Of a stretch of 36,441 bases of DNA, positions 8,610 to 17,617 are shown in pieces. The notes under the pieces are model-generated. The model made no database searches and was not told where the DNA came from. It saw only the letters and a list, made by a program, of their open reading frames with translations. The position numbers and the translations under genes are program-made. The DNA is from Prevotellaceae bacterium. GTDB taxonomy: Bacteria; Bacteroidota; Bacteroidia; Bacteroidales; Paludibacteraceae. The stretch covers positions 1 to 36,441 of the forward strand of contig JAISWT010000096.1 of assembly GCA_031271005.1 (NCBI GenBank). Reading direction: 5' to 3'. Positions within the stretch are counted from its first letter, which is position 1. Each line of letters opens with the position of its first letter.

Positions 8610-9686
8610 TTACCTTATTTCCAACTCGGAGCCGGGTTGAACTTCAAAGTTACTGTTAATTGTTGTTGTGCCGTTTGCATCGAGAATAAGATTTGCACCA
8701 TTTTCGACTGATACATTGTCAACAGAAATATCTCCGCAATTTTCAACAACTGTATTTGTTATAACAGTTTGGTCTGTAAGATAATAAACAGACGTACCAC
8801 ATGCCGCGTAAGGGATGTAATTGTGTTTGGTTACTGTAAGATTACAAGGCACAGTTACATTAGAGAATGTATAAGATGAAACATCATGTGCAACCTCAAA
8901 GTAAGACTGTCCGTAATCTAAACTCGTTAAAGCTATTGTACAGCCTGTTACCCCTGTATTAACTGTAATAGAGGAGGAGGAAGCAGGAGATACGGTAACA
9001 TTAAACATATCGGGAACATTAGTCCAGACTTGCATTTCGGGATCACTGAGAAGATGGAGACGCCATCTTTGCGATGCTGTTCCTGTACATACTTTTTGAT
9101 AAACACTTGCAATATCATATCGTCCTAAACTTGGATATCCTGTTGTACTGTAAACAGCATCAAGAAAATTCTGTAATTGCCCCGTAGCTTCTGATTGCCA
9201 TCCAACATCTGTATTTCCAATAAATGTAACACCGCCGCCATTTGGATGCATCAAATAATTTTTTGCAACACAAGAGCCATTGCTATTATGAAAATCGGCA
9301 GGATGGCAACCGCTGGACAAGAAAATTTGATAAGAATCTCCATTAGTTAACTCGTCCATTTTCAACGCATTGACAACCAGACCTTTATCTTTAAAGGAAG
9401 ATCCTAAATTCATCGTGCCTGAATGATCCAAATGATAGATAAAATGAAACTTGCCAACGCCTAAGCCCGCTCCTGTGCTTAAACATGACAAAAAATTATC
9501 ATGATTAAATTCTATGTCTCCATTTATATTTCCATTAGAACAATCTGAACCACTTATTCCGTATCGGGTTGTACTGCCACTACAATCAGCATTTTTGCAG
9601 TCACATTCCTTGAAATTTGTCCAATTCCATAGGAGCAAATCCCTATCCAAATAGTTATAAAAAATATAATTCGTTTCATAATTCAA
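8610..9686 (-). pseudogene. C25 (gingipain-like) cysteine peptidase, C-terminal fragment
   Basis: The 358-residue frame matches the second half of a Bacteroidales C25 family peptidase. The likely catalytic His is in YHLDHSG and the catalytic Cys in LSSGCHPADF, followed by GGGVTFIGNTDVGW and LLSDPEMQVWTNVP, typical of the end of the catalytic domain. A beta-rich part follows and ends in FEVQPGSELEIR. The propeptide and N-terminal catalytic subdomain are missing. There is no ATG at the front: the frame opens with TTG directly after the TAA of the upstream T9SS gene, in the same frame. I therefore read it as a 5'-deleted gene. Translation as a separate protein is possible but a working enzyme is unlikely. 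Confidence 0.75.
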
Positions 9687-10712
9687 TTATTTAGTTATTA
9701 ATTTTCCTGTTTGTATTACTTTTCTATTCTTTTGTACCTGATATATCCAAATTCCTTTTAAGAGATTAACAGGTATCTGTTCGGCGCTTGACTGTAATCT
9801 TGTCTCTAAAATTAATTGTCCTGTCAGAGAAAACAGTTTCAATTCACAGGGAAAAACCGCAGATTCGCCCTGAACTCGAATGTTGTTGTTGTTGTATGTC
9901 AGGTACAGAGGAACAGTGCGGCTTTCTAAAACGCCTGCTTCTACAGGGAAACATGAATTGCAAAGGTCATTCAGGTACTTAACTTCACCGCCCTGCTTGA
10001 AACAGGCAAGATAAGGGTCGGAACAGATGCAAGGTACGAGCGGACTTAAAAACCACCACAACTCGCCTTTTATGCTGCCAATTCCTTCTATCCAACTGTC
10101 TGTTTGTCCAGGAGAAAATTCGCCATTATCGTGTGCGTATGCCTGTATATGGTATATTTTGCGCATCTGTTCATCTGTTTCTATGGATGTAATTACGCTT
10201 GCATAAACAGAGTCCTGCATAGTCCAATAAACTTGACCAAACCCATTATGCCATATTGTATCTCCTGCGTTTTTTGAAAAATCATACAGTATCGTTTCTT
10301 TTGGATACGGAGAAGAACCTTCTTCGGATACAGTAAAGAAATCGGGACTTGGTCTGAACCATACTTTTTTCCCTTCCTGCCGCAAGCCGCCAACATACCG
10401 GTCTGCTGAATTTATATTAAGCACAGTATCGTTGAGCAGATATAATTTATTATATGCCTTATCTCCAACAATCGTATCGCCAGACAAGCCATAATACAAC
10501 GCACTGCCTTCAAATACCCGAACCCCATCTATTACTATATCATCTCTTTGAATATTCCATATTGCATCAGAGGTGGGAAAAACATTTTGAGAACCGGCTG
10601 CTTGAGAGTAAGAGTAACTCAAAAAAAACGCCTGCAAAAAACAAAACAGCACAATAAGTTTCAGGTTTTTCATATTCCACATCGCACTTACTAAAGTTAT
10701 TTTTCTTTTCAT
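9687..10712 (-). CDS. Secreted protein with T9SS type A C-terminal sorting domain
   Basis: The 341-residue protein has a signal peptide (hydrophobic core LKLIVLFCFLQAFF, residues about 17-30, ending near SYSQ). The final roughly 75 residues fit the Por-secretion sorting domain: ELKLFSLTGQLILE, IPVNLLKGIWIYQVQ and the terminal GKLITK. It should be exported through the type IX system. The central part (about 40-260) is beta-rich with Cys clusters near 230-255 and resembles uncharacterised Bacteroidetes secreted proteins. An internal ATG at 10673 would also give a signal peptide; 10712 is kept because an A/T-rich leader and a -7 box lie just upstream. Its TAA stop is immediately followed, in frame, by the truncated C25 peptidase. 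Confidence 0.85.
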   Translation of the reverse strand: MKRKITLVSAMWNMKNLKLIVLFCFLQAFFLSYSYSQAAGSQNVFPTSDAIWNIQRDDIVIDGVRVFEGSALYYGLSGDTIVGDKAYNKLYLLNDTVLNINSADRYVGGLRQEGKKVWFRPSPDFFTVSEEGSSPYPKETILYDFSKNAGDTIWHNGFGQVYWTMQDSVYASVITSIETDEQMRKIYHIQAYAHDNGEFSPGQTDSWIEGIGSIKGELWWFLSPLVPCICSDPYLACFKQGGEVKYLNDLCNSCFPVEAGVLESRTVPLYLTYNNNNIRVQGESAVFPCELKLFSLTGQLILETRLQSSAEQIPVNLLKGIWIYQVQKNRKVIQTGKLITK

Positions 10713-10752
10713 AATTGTAAAATATTTAAAATTATTTGATTTAAAATTTGTA

Positions 10753-10786
10753 CAAAGTTATAAAACATTTTTTTTAATTATGCAAA
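10753..10786 (-). promoter_or_regulatory. Candidate promoter of the T9SS cargo gene
   Basis: The minus strand reads TAACTTTG at 10760-10753, 40 nt upstream of the start, matching TAnnTTTG. TTTG at 10786-10783 could be the -33 element, with spacing 22 nt, slightly long. Confidence 0.45.
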
Positions 10787-10925
10787 TTTTTTCATCTTTT
10801 TTAATAAAAATTTATATAAAAAAATTCAGTTGAAAAAAGAAGTAAAAAAGTTATAATTTTTATCCGTTTTTAAAGAAAAGACTTATAAATGCGAATCACG
10901 GGTTGAAATAAAACATAAATTGCGC

Positions 10926-11096
10926 CCTCCCGCTTTGGCAGGACAAGTCTTCGCGCTCTCCCGCTTTGGCGGGACAAGTCTTGCGTATTTCTCCCGCTTT
11001 GGCGGGACAAGTATTGTGTCCTTTGTGGTGAAAAAATTAACCACAAAGGACACAAGATTTATCCCGCCAAAGCGGGAGGCTTCACAAAGGACACAA
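10926..11096. repeat. Composite repeat: three CCCGCTTTGGCGGG units, a 43-nt inverted repeat and a reversed unit
   Basis: Three forward units (about 10926, 10956, 10991) are followed by an inverted repeat of TTGTGTCCTTTGTGGT / ACCACAAAGGACACAA (about 11014-11055) and a reversed unit (about 11060-11078), then CACAAAGGACACAA again. The reverse complement of 36229-36349 matches most of it almost base for base. It fills the centre of the gene-free stretch 10713-11252, whose remaining bases are AT-rich without a visible gene. Confidence 0.85.
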
Positions 11097-11252
11097 TTTT
11101 ACATTATTAATTATATTTTAATTATTCACTGTTTAGTCCGTGCCGTTAAATACGTTTTACATAATTAATATAATTTTCAGAATTTACATAACTTCTTTTT
11201 TGTACACGAATTTATCTAACGCGGGATTTTTAGAAATTTGCAATACTTGCAT

Positions 11253-11283
11253 TTTGGTAATCAAACAAAAGTAATTAATTTTG
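11253..11283 (+). promoter_or_regulatory. Promoter of the DUF6263-like lipoprotein gene
   Basis: TTTG (11253-11256), a 19-nt spacer and TAATTTTG (11276-11283) give the full Bacteroidetes -33/-7 pattern. Transcription would start near 11288. The upstream ATG at 11281 lies inside the -7 box, which rules it out as the start codon. Confidence 0.6.
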
Positions 11284-11313
11284 CAGATAATTTTTTTAAA
11301 AAAATATATATAT

Positions 11314-12225
11314 ATGAAGAAAAGTATTATTTATTCTCTTTCACTGATTTTCAGCATATTATTTATTGCCGCGTGCGTCAATCCGAACAAATATGATTTG
11401 AGGTATAACCTGCAAAAAGGCGATAGTTTTATCCAAACTGTTGATATGGATATGACAAGTTCGGTAATGGGGCATGAGGTGAAAATTACTATGAATGCGT
11501 CTGTTGGAATGGATGTAGTTGATATTCAGGACGGTATTTACCAAATTTCAACGGCATACAGGAGTATGAAAATGAGTTCGGAAAGTGAGACTATGCAAAT
11601 GCGTTTCGACACAGAAAATCCCGATGCCTATCCTCAGTCTGCTGCCTTTTCGCGCATAATGCAGGCTATGGTCAATGTGCCGTTTGATGTGGAGATGGAC
11701 AGGCAGGGTAAAGTTGTTGAGATTAGCGGCTTTGAGAACTTGCAAAAAGCAATAATTGATGCAGCAGCAGGGAGCGCCGAGGAGATGAGCAAACAAATTG
11801 CAATGCAAATGTCAGAACAGCAGTTTTCCGAGGAGCAGTTGAAAGAAATGTTCAGTCAGTTCCGGAATATTTATCCTGTGCATCCGATTAAAATTGGCGA
11901 CAGTTGGGAAGCAACCGATTCGCGCAATATGAATGGCATGGAACTCGCAATGACGGCAAAATACACGCTGCAAGCAGTAGAAGGCAATATTGCTACCGTC
12001 GCCGTAAGCGGAAAATTTGACGCCCAATCCTCCGCAATCAGTACCGCGCAGGGAGACATTTCCACAACAATAGACGGTCATTTAAGTGGCACAACGAACA
12101 TAAATTTAGAAAACGGAATGGCAATTGCAGGCAACTTGCTGACGAGTATAGACGCAACAATGGACATCGGCGGCAGAAATGTGGAGCAAAAAACTGTTGT
12201 AAAGATGCAGTTAAAAAGCGAATAA
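11314..12225 (+). CDS. Lipoprotein, DUF6263-like
   Basis: The 303-residue protein begins with a lipoprotein signal (MKKSIIYSLSLIFSILFIAAC, Cys21). The rest is made of long beta-strand-like segments with a helical, Gln/Met-rich insert at about 150-185. The opening YNLQKGDSFIQTVDMDM and the later HPIKIGDSWEAT match Bacteroidetes DUF6263 proteins as I remember them; the role of the family is unknown. The start at 11314 follows an A/T-rich leader and sits about 26 nt downstream of the predicted transcription start. It is convergent with hemD, only 9 nt away. Confidence 0.8.
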   Translation: MKKSIIYSLSLIFSILFIAACVNPNKYDLRYNLQKGDSFIQTVDMDMTSSVMGHEVKITMNASVGMDVVDIQDGIYQISTAYRSMKMSSESETMQMRFDTENPDAYPQSAAFSRIMQAMVNVPFDVEMDRQGKVVEISGFENLQKAIIDAAAGSAEEMSKQIAMQMSEQQFSEEQLKEMFSQFRNIYPVHPIKIGDSWEATDSRNMNGMELAMTAKYTLQAVEGNIATVAVSGKFDAQSSAISTAQGDISTTIDGHLSGTTNINLENGMAIAGNLLTSIDATMDIGGRNVEQKTVVKMQLKSE

Positions 12226-12234
12226 TCCCTGCAA

Positions 12235-12993
12235 TTATTTCCTCACCCGTTTATTAATCTCCTTTAAGAAGTTGTCGAGTGCGGCAGTCATGGATGGAAA
12301 TTCCGGCGTTGGCGCTTCGAGGTCAAGTCGGAATCCTGCTTCGCGGATTGCTTGGGCTGTTGCCGCGCCAAAGCAGCCTATTTGCACGTCGTCCTGCTTG
12401 AACTTTGGGAAGTTCTTTTTGAGCGAAGCAATACCCACCGGGCTGAAAAACAGCAACATATCATAGTCAAATCCTGTCTTCTTGTCGAATTCGGTGCTTA
12501 CGGTACGATACATAATTGCCTTGTCGTTATTGACTTTGGATTTTTCGAGCATATTGACAAGTTCCTCGTTCTGAACGTCAGAAGTAACAGCCAGAAACCG
12601 CTCGCTGGAATGTTTTTTCAGCACCCCTGCAAGGTCGGCAAGTTTGCCTGTGGGCGAATAAAAGACTTTGCGTTTTCTGTAAGTGGTATAGTGCTGCAAA
12701 TACAGCGCTACCGTTTCCGAGACGCAAAAAAACTTCACCGTTTGAGTCAGTTTAACGCGATTCTCTTCGCAGATACGAAAAAAATGGTCAACACCGTGGC
12801 GTGCATTGAATACAATTGCGGAATAATTGGGGATATGAATTTTTTGCGTGCGAAAATCTTTCCCCGAAATTGGTTCTACTCTGATAAACGGGCGAAAGTC
12901 TATTTTTACATTATATTTTTGTTCTATGTCAAAATAAGGCGACTTGTCGGTTGTAGGTTTGGGCTGCGAAACTAAAATTTTTTTTATCTTCAT
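12235..12993 (-). CDS. hemD: Uroporphyrinogen-III synthase
   Basis: The protein is about 252 residues and closes hydroxymethylbilane to uroporphyrinogen III in tetrapyrrole synthesis. The family is poorly conserved; support comes from the N terminus KKILVSQPKPT, the segment SAIVFNARHGVDHFF, LAVTSDVQNEEL near the middle, LLFFSPVGIASL and IGCFGAATAQAIREAGF near the end, the usual order for HemD. The ATG at 12993 is chosen over 13029 because the family starts with a Lys-rich strand like MKIKKILVSQP and the extra residues are atypical. It lies directly behind the DUF4271 gene, an arrangement usual in Bacteroidales. Confidence 0.87.
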   Translation of the reverse strand: MKIKKILVSQPKPTTDKSPYFDIEQKYNVKIDFRPFIRVEPISGKDFRTQKIHIPNYSAIVFNARHGVDHFFRICEENRVKLTQTVKFFCVSETVALYLQHYTTYRKRKVFYSPTGKLADLAGVLKKHSSERFLAVTSDVQNEELVNMLEKSKVNNDKAIMYRTVSTEFDKKTGFDYDMLLFFSPVGIASLKKNFPKFKQDDVQIGCFGAATAQAIREAGFRLDLEAPTPEFPSMTAALDNFLKEINKRVRK

Positions 12994-13021
12994 ATCTATA
13001 ATTAGAAACCGTAAATAGTTG

Positions 13022-13834
13022 TTACACAATTATTCGGTACACTTTTAACAAACTAAAAACCGGAAGAATTTCAAGGGTGCAAAGATACAACAAAATATAA
13101 AATAAATCTATAAATTTTGAAAAAAACAGCCCAAAAAGTTTTACTATTACAAGTAAAATGCTGACAATCAGAATGATAGCACTTAAAATATCTAAGTAAA
13201 AATGCCAACCCGGATTAGCATAAATTCTGAAAACCAGAATAGGAAAAATAAATAATCCGCACAGAGAGAGAATATTTAGATAGTCGGTAGTGGTAACACG
13301 TGTGATGGTAGAATCGAAAAAAACGTAGGTTAAAAACCTTATAAACAATATTTTAACTAAAAAGAATGTTGCAGTTGCCACAATAATCAAACTTAATTTC
13401 AGATACGAAAAAGTTGCACTCTCATAAAACGAAAAGTTAAAAACATACAAACTCATAGAAAAGATAAAAAAGATACTCAATAAAGCAAAAACCGACATCG
13501 TGGGCGAGCGAAAACTGCGAAACGTGTTTTGTCGGCGCCGCGTCTTTAATATCATTGCAAATGAATCTTTGAGAAAACCTTTTGACTTGTGAAAAACAAG
13601 CAACGGCAAAAACAGCAAGGCAACAATTCCGATAAAAACAAACGGAGATGTCTCCATAGAACTGCCCAGCGCAACGCCTTCGAACCCCGTTGACCAGGAA
13701 GGCGGAACATACGAAGTGCGCAAGGTATCCCATTGACAGTTAGAACTTTGCCCAACAAAAGCCACTGCATCGCCAACTGAGTTATGCAATGAATCGCCGG
13801 TATATTTGAAGGTTTCAAATGAAGATATCAACAT
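13022..13834 (-). CDS. DUF4271 integral membrane protein
   Basis: The 270-residue protein has about six hydrophobic segments (about 66-82, 110-130, 144-162, 183-203, 213-235 and 240-260), with a soluble N-terminal part of about 60 residues. Sequence character and position directly before hemD fit DUF4271, a membrane family of unknown function in Bacteroidetes. The stop at 13022 lies 28 nt before the chosen hemD start, so the two are probably co-transcribed. A -7 box candidate is upstream at 13852-13859. Confidence 0.85.
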   Translation of the reverse strand: MLISSFETFKYTGDSLHNSVGDAVAFVGQSSNCQWDTLRTSYVPPSWSTGFEGVALGSSMETSPFVFIGIVALLFLPLLVFHKSKGFLKDSFAMILKTRRRQNTFRSFRSPTMSVFALLSIFFIFSMSLYVFNFSFYESATFSYLKLSLIIVATATFFLVKILFIRFLTYVFFDSTITRVTTTDYLNILSLCGLFIFPILVFRIYANPGWHFYLDILSAIILIVSILLVIVKLFGLFFSKFIDLFYILLYLCTLEILPVFSLLKVYRIIV

Positions 13835-13851
13835 CTTTTTAATTCGTGCTG

Positions 13852-13859
13852 CAAAATTA
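13852..13859 (-). promoter_or_regulatory. Candidate -7 box for the DUF4271-hemD unit
   Basis: The minus strand reads TAATTTTG, 18 nt upstream of the ATG at 13834. A TTTG at 13887-13884 is a possible -33 element but with 24 nt spacing. Confidence 0.4.
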
Positions 13860-13947
13860 ATATTTTTTTATCACTTTCCTCTGCAAAAAACTCTTTTTTC
13901 CTTCATCTTAACTTGGGGGGACACACAGGCTATCCTGTGCATAGAAC

Positions 13948-13986
13948 GAATACAGTTTGTTATCTTATTGACAACAAACTGTATTC
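13948..13986. repeat. 14-bp inverted repeat between pckA and DUF4271
   Basis: The arms GAATACAGTTTGTT and AACAAACTGTATTC are perfect, with an 11-nt loop. A smaller palindrome CACAGG-CTAT-CCTGTG lies just left of it (about 13925-13940), and a GAGGC/GCCTC hairpin lies to its right (14007-14028, T-run on the plus strand). One or more of these probably ends pckA transcription. Confidence 0.55.
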
Positions 13987-14045
13987 ATCTGTTAAATTAG
14001 CGTGATGAGGCGTTTTTTATACAGCCTCTTTTTCTTTACATCTCT

Positions 14046-15659
14046 TCAAACCAATAATTTCGGTCCTGCATTTACCAATTCTTTGCCCGCGGGCTTGCCT
14101 GTGAATTTCTCGAAATTTTTGATGAAACGCGCGGCAAGGTCTTCGGCTTTTTCGTCCCATTGAGCGGCATCAGCATAAGTGTCGCGCGGGTCAAGGATTT
14201 TGGGGTCAACGCCGGGCAGTTCCGTTGGTACTTCAAAGTCGAAGTACGGAATCTTCTTTGTCGGGGCTGTGTTGATAGAGCCGTCGAGGATTGCGTCAAT
14301 TATTCCGCGCGTATCTTTGATAGAAATGCGCTTGCCGGTGCCGTTCCAGCCTGTATTTACGAGGTAGGCTTTTGCGCCGGACTGCTCCATACGTTTTACG
14401 AGTTCTTCGCCGTATTTTGTGGGGTGCAAACTGAGGAATGCCGCGCCAAAGCACGCCGAAAAAGTAGGCGTAGGCTCTGTTATGCCGCGTTCTGTACCTG
14501 CAAGTTTTGCGGTGAAGCCCGACAGGAAATAATATTTTGTCTGTTCGGGGCTCAAAATAGAAACCGGCGGCAATACGCCAAAAGCATCAGCCGAAAGGAA
14601 GATAACCTGTTTTGCAGCAGGACCTTTGGATACAGGCTTCACTATTTTTTCGATATGATAAATCGGGTACGAAACGCGGGTGTTTTCGGTAACCGACTTG
14701 TCGTTGAAATCTATTTTGCCGTCTGCGTCCACCGTAACATTTTCCAGCAGGGCATCGCGCCTTATTGCGTTGTAAATATCAGGTTCGGCGTCTTTTGAGA
14801 GATTAATAACCTTTGCATAGCAGCCGCCTTCAAAGTTGAACACCCCTTCATCGTCCCAGCCATGCTCATCATCTCCTATAAGCAACCTTTTTGGGTCAGT
14901 TGAGAGGGTCGTTTTTCCTGTGCCCGACAAGCCAAAGAAGACAGCCGTATTTTCGTGGTTCATATCGGTATTTGCCGAGCAGTGCATCGAGGCGATGCCG
15001 CGCAAAGGCAGCAAATAGTTCATGTAAGAGAACATTCCTTTTTTCATTTCGCCGCCGTACCAAGTGTTGAGAATGATTTGAATTTTTTCCGTCAGATTGA
15101 ACACAACTGCCGTTTCGGAGTTCAAACCAAGTTCTTTGAAGTTCTCTACTTTTGCTTTTGAGGCGTTCATAATCACAAAATCGGGTTCGCCAAAAGCCTC
15201 CAATTCTTCGGCGGTGGGGCGAATGAACATGTTTGTAACGAAATGTGCCTGCCAAGCCACCTCCATAATGAAGCGGAGTTTGAGGCGAGTGTTTTCATTT
15301 GTTCCGCAGAATGAATCGACAACAAACAAACGCTTGTCGCTCAATTCTTTTGTGGCGATTTTTTTGAGTTCAGCCCAAGTCGCTTTCGATACGGGCTTGT
15401 TGTCGTTTTTGTATTCGTCAGAAGTCCACCAAACAGTGTCCTCGCTGGTTGCGTCTTTCACAAAAAACTTGTCTTTGGGAGAGCGACCCGTATAAACGCC
15501 CGTCATCACATTCACTGCGCCAAGTTCTGTAACCTGACCTTTTTCAAACCCTTCGAGTTCCGGTTTTGTTTCTTCTGCAAACAAAACGTCAAAAGACGGG
15601 TTGTATACAATCTCTTTTACGTCATTTATGCCGTACTTTGATAAATCTAATGTTGCCAT
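14046..15659 (-). CDS. pckA: Phosphoenolpyruvate carboxykinase (ATP)
   Basis: The 537-residue cytoplasmic enzyme interconverts oxaloacetate and PEP with ATP/ADP; in fermenting Bacteroidetes it commonly runs toward oxaloacetate on the way to succinate. Seen in the sequence: TGRSPKDKF at 57-65, [18 protein letters not shown] near 213-230, the kinase-1a loop GLSGTGKT at 243-250, DDEHGWDD at 263-270, and the [11 protein letters not shown] segment near 445. Length is normal. The [12 protein letters not shown] terminus is usual for Bacteroidales. Single gene with its own promoter region upstream. Confidence 0.97.
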   Translation of the reverse strand: MATLDLSKYGINDVKEIVYNPSFDVLFAEETKPELEGFEKGQVTELGAVNVMTGVYTGRSPKDKFFVKDATSEDTVWWTSDEYKNDNKPVSKATWAELKKIATKELSDKRLFVVDSFCGTNENTRLKLRFIMEVAWQAHFVTNMFIRPTAEELEAFGEPDFVIMNASKAKVENFKELGLNSETAVVFNLTEKIQIILNTWYGGEMKKGMFSYMNYLLPLRGIASMHCSANTDMNHENTAVFFGLSGTGKTTLSTDPKRLLIGDDEHGWDDEGVFNFEGGCYAKVINLSKDAEPDIYNAIRRDALLENVTVDADGKIDFNDKSVTENTRVSYPIYHIEKIVKPVSKGPAAKQVIFLSADAFGVLPPVSILSPEQTKYYFLSGFTAKLAGTERGITEPTPTFSACFGAAFLSLHPTKYGEELVKRMEQSGAKAYLVNTGWNGTGKRISIKDTRGIIDAILDGSINTAPTKKIPYFDFEVPTELPGVDPKILDPRDTYADAAQWDEKAEDLAARFIKNFEKFTGKPAGKELVNAGPKLLV

Positions 15660-15725
15660 TGTTTTAATAATTAATATTTTATGGTTTTTTTAATTCAATT
15701 TTTTTGAACTTTATAAAAGTTGCCA

Positions 15726-15733
15726 CAAAATTA
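15726..15733 (-). promoter_or_regulatory. Candidate -7 box for pckA
   Basis: The minus strand reads TAATTTTG, 66 nt upstream of the start. No convincing -33 element. The rest of the gap 15660-15930 is AT-rich with no gene visible. Confidence 0.4.
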
Positions 15734-15933
15734 CAGTTTTTTATTCTTTTGAAAAAATAATATAACAAAAATTTCGGTTAATTATTTCTAAAAATCGCCA
15801 TTTGAATTTCCTACAAATTTCGGCGGCAATAAAATATTTTTTAAACATTTAAGAATCAACGAATTAAGAAAATATTTATAAAAAAAAATAAAAAACAGTG
15901 TTCAAAAAAAAATATTTTATCAAAATAAAGTAT

Positions 15934-15941
15934 TATCTTTG
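15934..15941 (+). promoter_or_regulatory. Candidate -7 box of the tRNA-Pro transcript
   Basis: TATCTTTG followed by CA fits the strong Bacteroidetes -7 element seen at rRNA/tRNA and ribosomal genes. A leader of about 125 nt would precede the tRNA. The leader holds an AATCAC...GTGATT pairing followed by eight Ts (about 15990-16055), of unknown role. Confidence 0.5.
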
Positions 15942-16074
15942 CACCCCCATTTAGAAAAAAGATTAGTCTTTTGCCCCGCGCTTACTCAAAATAGCGAATG
16001 CCGTTGCATAAATCACGTTGGCGAAGCACAATGCGAGGCTGTGATTCTTTTTTTTAGTTTTTTATGGGAAATCT

Positions 16075-16151
16075 TCGGGATATAGTTCAGTCCGGTTAGA
16101 ATGCCTGCTTTGGGAGCAGGAGGTCGTGAGTTCGAATCTCGCTATCCCGAC
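16075..16151 (+). tRNA. tRNA-Pro (anticodon TGG)
   Basis: Acceptor arms TCGGGAT (16075-16081) and ATCCCGA (16144-16150) pair fully, with C as discriminator base. The anticodon arm CCTGC-TTTGGGA-GCAGG gives anticodon TGG. The T arm GTGAG-TTCGAAT-CTCGC is complete. The CCA end is not encoded. The gene is intact although its 3' end is the integration site of the element to the right; a second copy of the final 17 nt lies at 35954-35970. Confidence 0.97.
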
Positions 16152-16219
16152 AAAACCTTTTATAAGATGCTGATAATCAATAGATTATCGGCATTTTGTA
16201 ATTTTAAAAACACACATTT
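16135..16219 (+). repeat. attL: 85-bp direct repeat at the tRNA-Pro 3' end
   Basis: It is identical over 85 nt to 35954-36038. It begins in the T loop of the tRNA, covers the acceptor 3' strand and runs 68 nt further through the terminator hairpin. Just outside, the two copies differ at once (G against A on the left; G against T on the right). The repeat is the crossover region of the neighbouring integrase. Confidence 0.95.
16167..16204 (+). terminator. tRNA-Pro terminator within attL
   Basis: The arms ATGCTGATAATC and GATTATCGGCAT form a 12-bp stem (one G-U) with loop AATA, then TTTTGTAATTTT. An identical hairpin lies in attR at 35986-36013. Confidence 0.75.
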
Positions 16220-16330
16220 GTTTTTGTGCTGCAAAGGAATTGTTTTTGCAAGTGTTTGTATTTTAATGCGTTACAGGCGATTTTTACACACAGTTTACAC
16301 ACAATTAACACACAATTATAAAAAAAAGAG

Positions 16331-17539
16331 ATGCCAAGAAAGAGCAGTATCATAATTTATCCCTTCCTGAATGAGCGTAAGGGCGATTTGTCGAAACAAT
16401 GGTACGTTGAATATCAATACCGCGTGCCAAATATCGACAAGCCTTTTCGCTTTCGGATTTACGAGGGGATAAGGGGGGCATCGGTGGCAGAACGGCGCAA
16501 GGCTGCGAAGAAAATCATTGCGGAAAAAACGGCATGGCTTAAGGCGGGCTTGTATTTGCAGCAGGAAACTAACACCGCGCCGGTGTATGCTGATGAACTT
16601 TCGTATCGACAAGAGGCGCGGCTGTGGAACACCGCAAAGGAGTTTCCGCAGATGAAAAAGTTGATTAACGACTACTTGGAGTTTGTCAAAAAAACCAAAT
16701 CGAAAATATCATTTGCAAATATTCAATCAAAAATGCGCTTGTTTGTTTCGTGGCTTGAAAGTAAAAACTACATCGCAGAGCATCCGAAATTCTTTAAACG
16801 CGCTCATATAATTGATTTCATCAATGATATTGTAGAGAAATACGGGTTCTCAAAAGTTACGGTTAACAAGTATAAAAGTAATGTGCAGTGGCTTTTTGAT
16901 TATTTTGTTGACGCGGAACTGATAGAGAAAAACCCGGTCTATCGGATTTCAAATAACGGCGTGGTAAAGGATTGCGCGGCGCAACCGTTTTCGCTCGATG
17001 AGCGTGAAATGTTGCGCGCGGCAATAGAGCCGGCGAACCCGCAATTGTGGTTAGCGTGCAAGGTGCAATTTTATTGCGCGCTGCGTCCGGGCAATGAATT
17101 GCGCTTGATGAAAATTAAATGGATTGATTTTGATAACAAACAAATCCGCGTGCCGTGCGTGGAAGCAAAAAATAGCAGTACCGAAATTGTAGATATTCCC
17201 GACATCCTTTTTGCTGATTTTGTGCAATGGAAACTTTATACTTATCCTTCCGACTTTTATGTTTTTGGAAAAGAGGGTATACCCTCTGCACAGCACTGGG
17301 GCAAAAATCATTTTCGCATGGAATTTGTGAAGTACAGGGACAAACTGGGTATCCCTGCTAATCGTAAATTTTACAGTTGGAAGCACACAGGAGCAATTTC
17401 TCTGATACAGAACGGCGCGCAACCTTACGACCTGATGGAGCACCTGCGACACAAAGATTTTGCCACAACGGAAAAATATTTGAAAAAGCGCGTTAAGAAC
17501 CCGAAAAAGCGCATTTCTCAATTTGTCAGCAAAATATAA
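16331..17539 (+). CDS. int: Tyrosine recombinase / phage integrase
   Basis: The 402-residue protein should catalyse site-specific integration and excision at the tRNA-Pro att repeat. An N-terminal arm-binding-like part (1-90) and SAM-like core-binding domain (about 105-205, LINDYLEFVKKTKSKISF...) precede the catalytic domain. Catalytic residues visible: Arg252 in ALRPGNELRLM, Lys280, the box-II segment YSWKHTGA (Lys351 where most families have Arg), His374 in HLRHKDFATT, and nucleophile Tyr383 in TEKYL. The YSW(K/R)HTGA form is common in Bacteroidetes integrases. It lies 111 nt inside attL and points into the element, convergent with the late operon. Confidence 0.93.
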   Translation: MPRKSSIIIYPFLNERKGDLSKQWYVEYQYRVPNIDKPFRFRIYEGIRGASVAERRKAAKKIIAEKTAWLKAGLYLQQETNTAPVYADELSYRQEARLWNTAKEFPQMKKLINDYLEFVKKTKSKISFANIQSKMRLFVSWLESKNYIAEHPKFFKRAHIIDFINDIVEKYGFSKVTVNKYKSNVQWLFDYFVDAELIEKNPVYRISNNGVVKDCAAQPFSLDEREMLRAAIEPANPQLWLACKVQFYCALRPGNELRLMKIKWIDFDNKQIRVPCVEAKNSSTEIVDIPDILFADFVQWKLYTYPSDFYVFGKEGIPSAQHWGKNHFRMEFVKYRDKLGIPANRKFYSWKHTGAISLIQNGAQPYDLMEHLRHKDFATTEKYLKKRVKNPKKRISQFVSKI

Positions 17540-17544
17540 AAAAA

Positions 17545-17569
17545 AACGGACTGCGATAAGCAGCCCGTT
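17545..17569 (-). terminator. Terminator of the late operon
   Basis: On the minus strand, the arms AACGG and CCGTT, extended by a GCTG/CAGT pairing, form a hairpin followed by nine Ts. It lies about 50 nt past the stop of the endolysin gene and also right behind the convergent integrase gene. Confidence 0.65.
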
Positions 17570-17617
17570 AAAACAACGGGGTTTCATTTATGTTTCATTT
17601 CGGTATTTGAAAATAAC

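Noticed and set aside
12352-12975. Plus-strand frame of 207 residues inside hemD
   Set aside because: Antisense shadow of hemD with no leader, domain or context supporting it.
14160-14798. Plus-strand frame of 212 residues inside pckA
   Set aside because: Shadow of the pckA coding sequence; Cys/Arg-rich translation with no domain.
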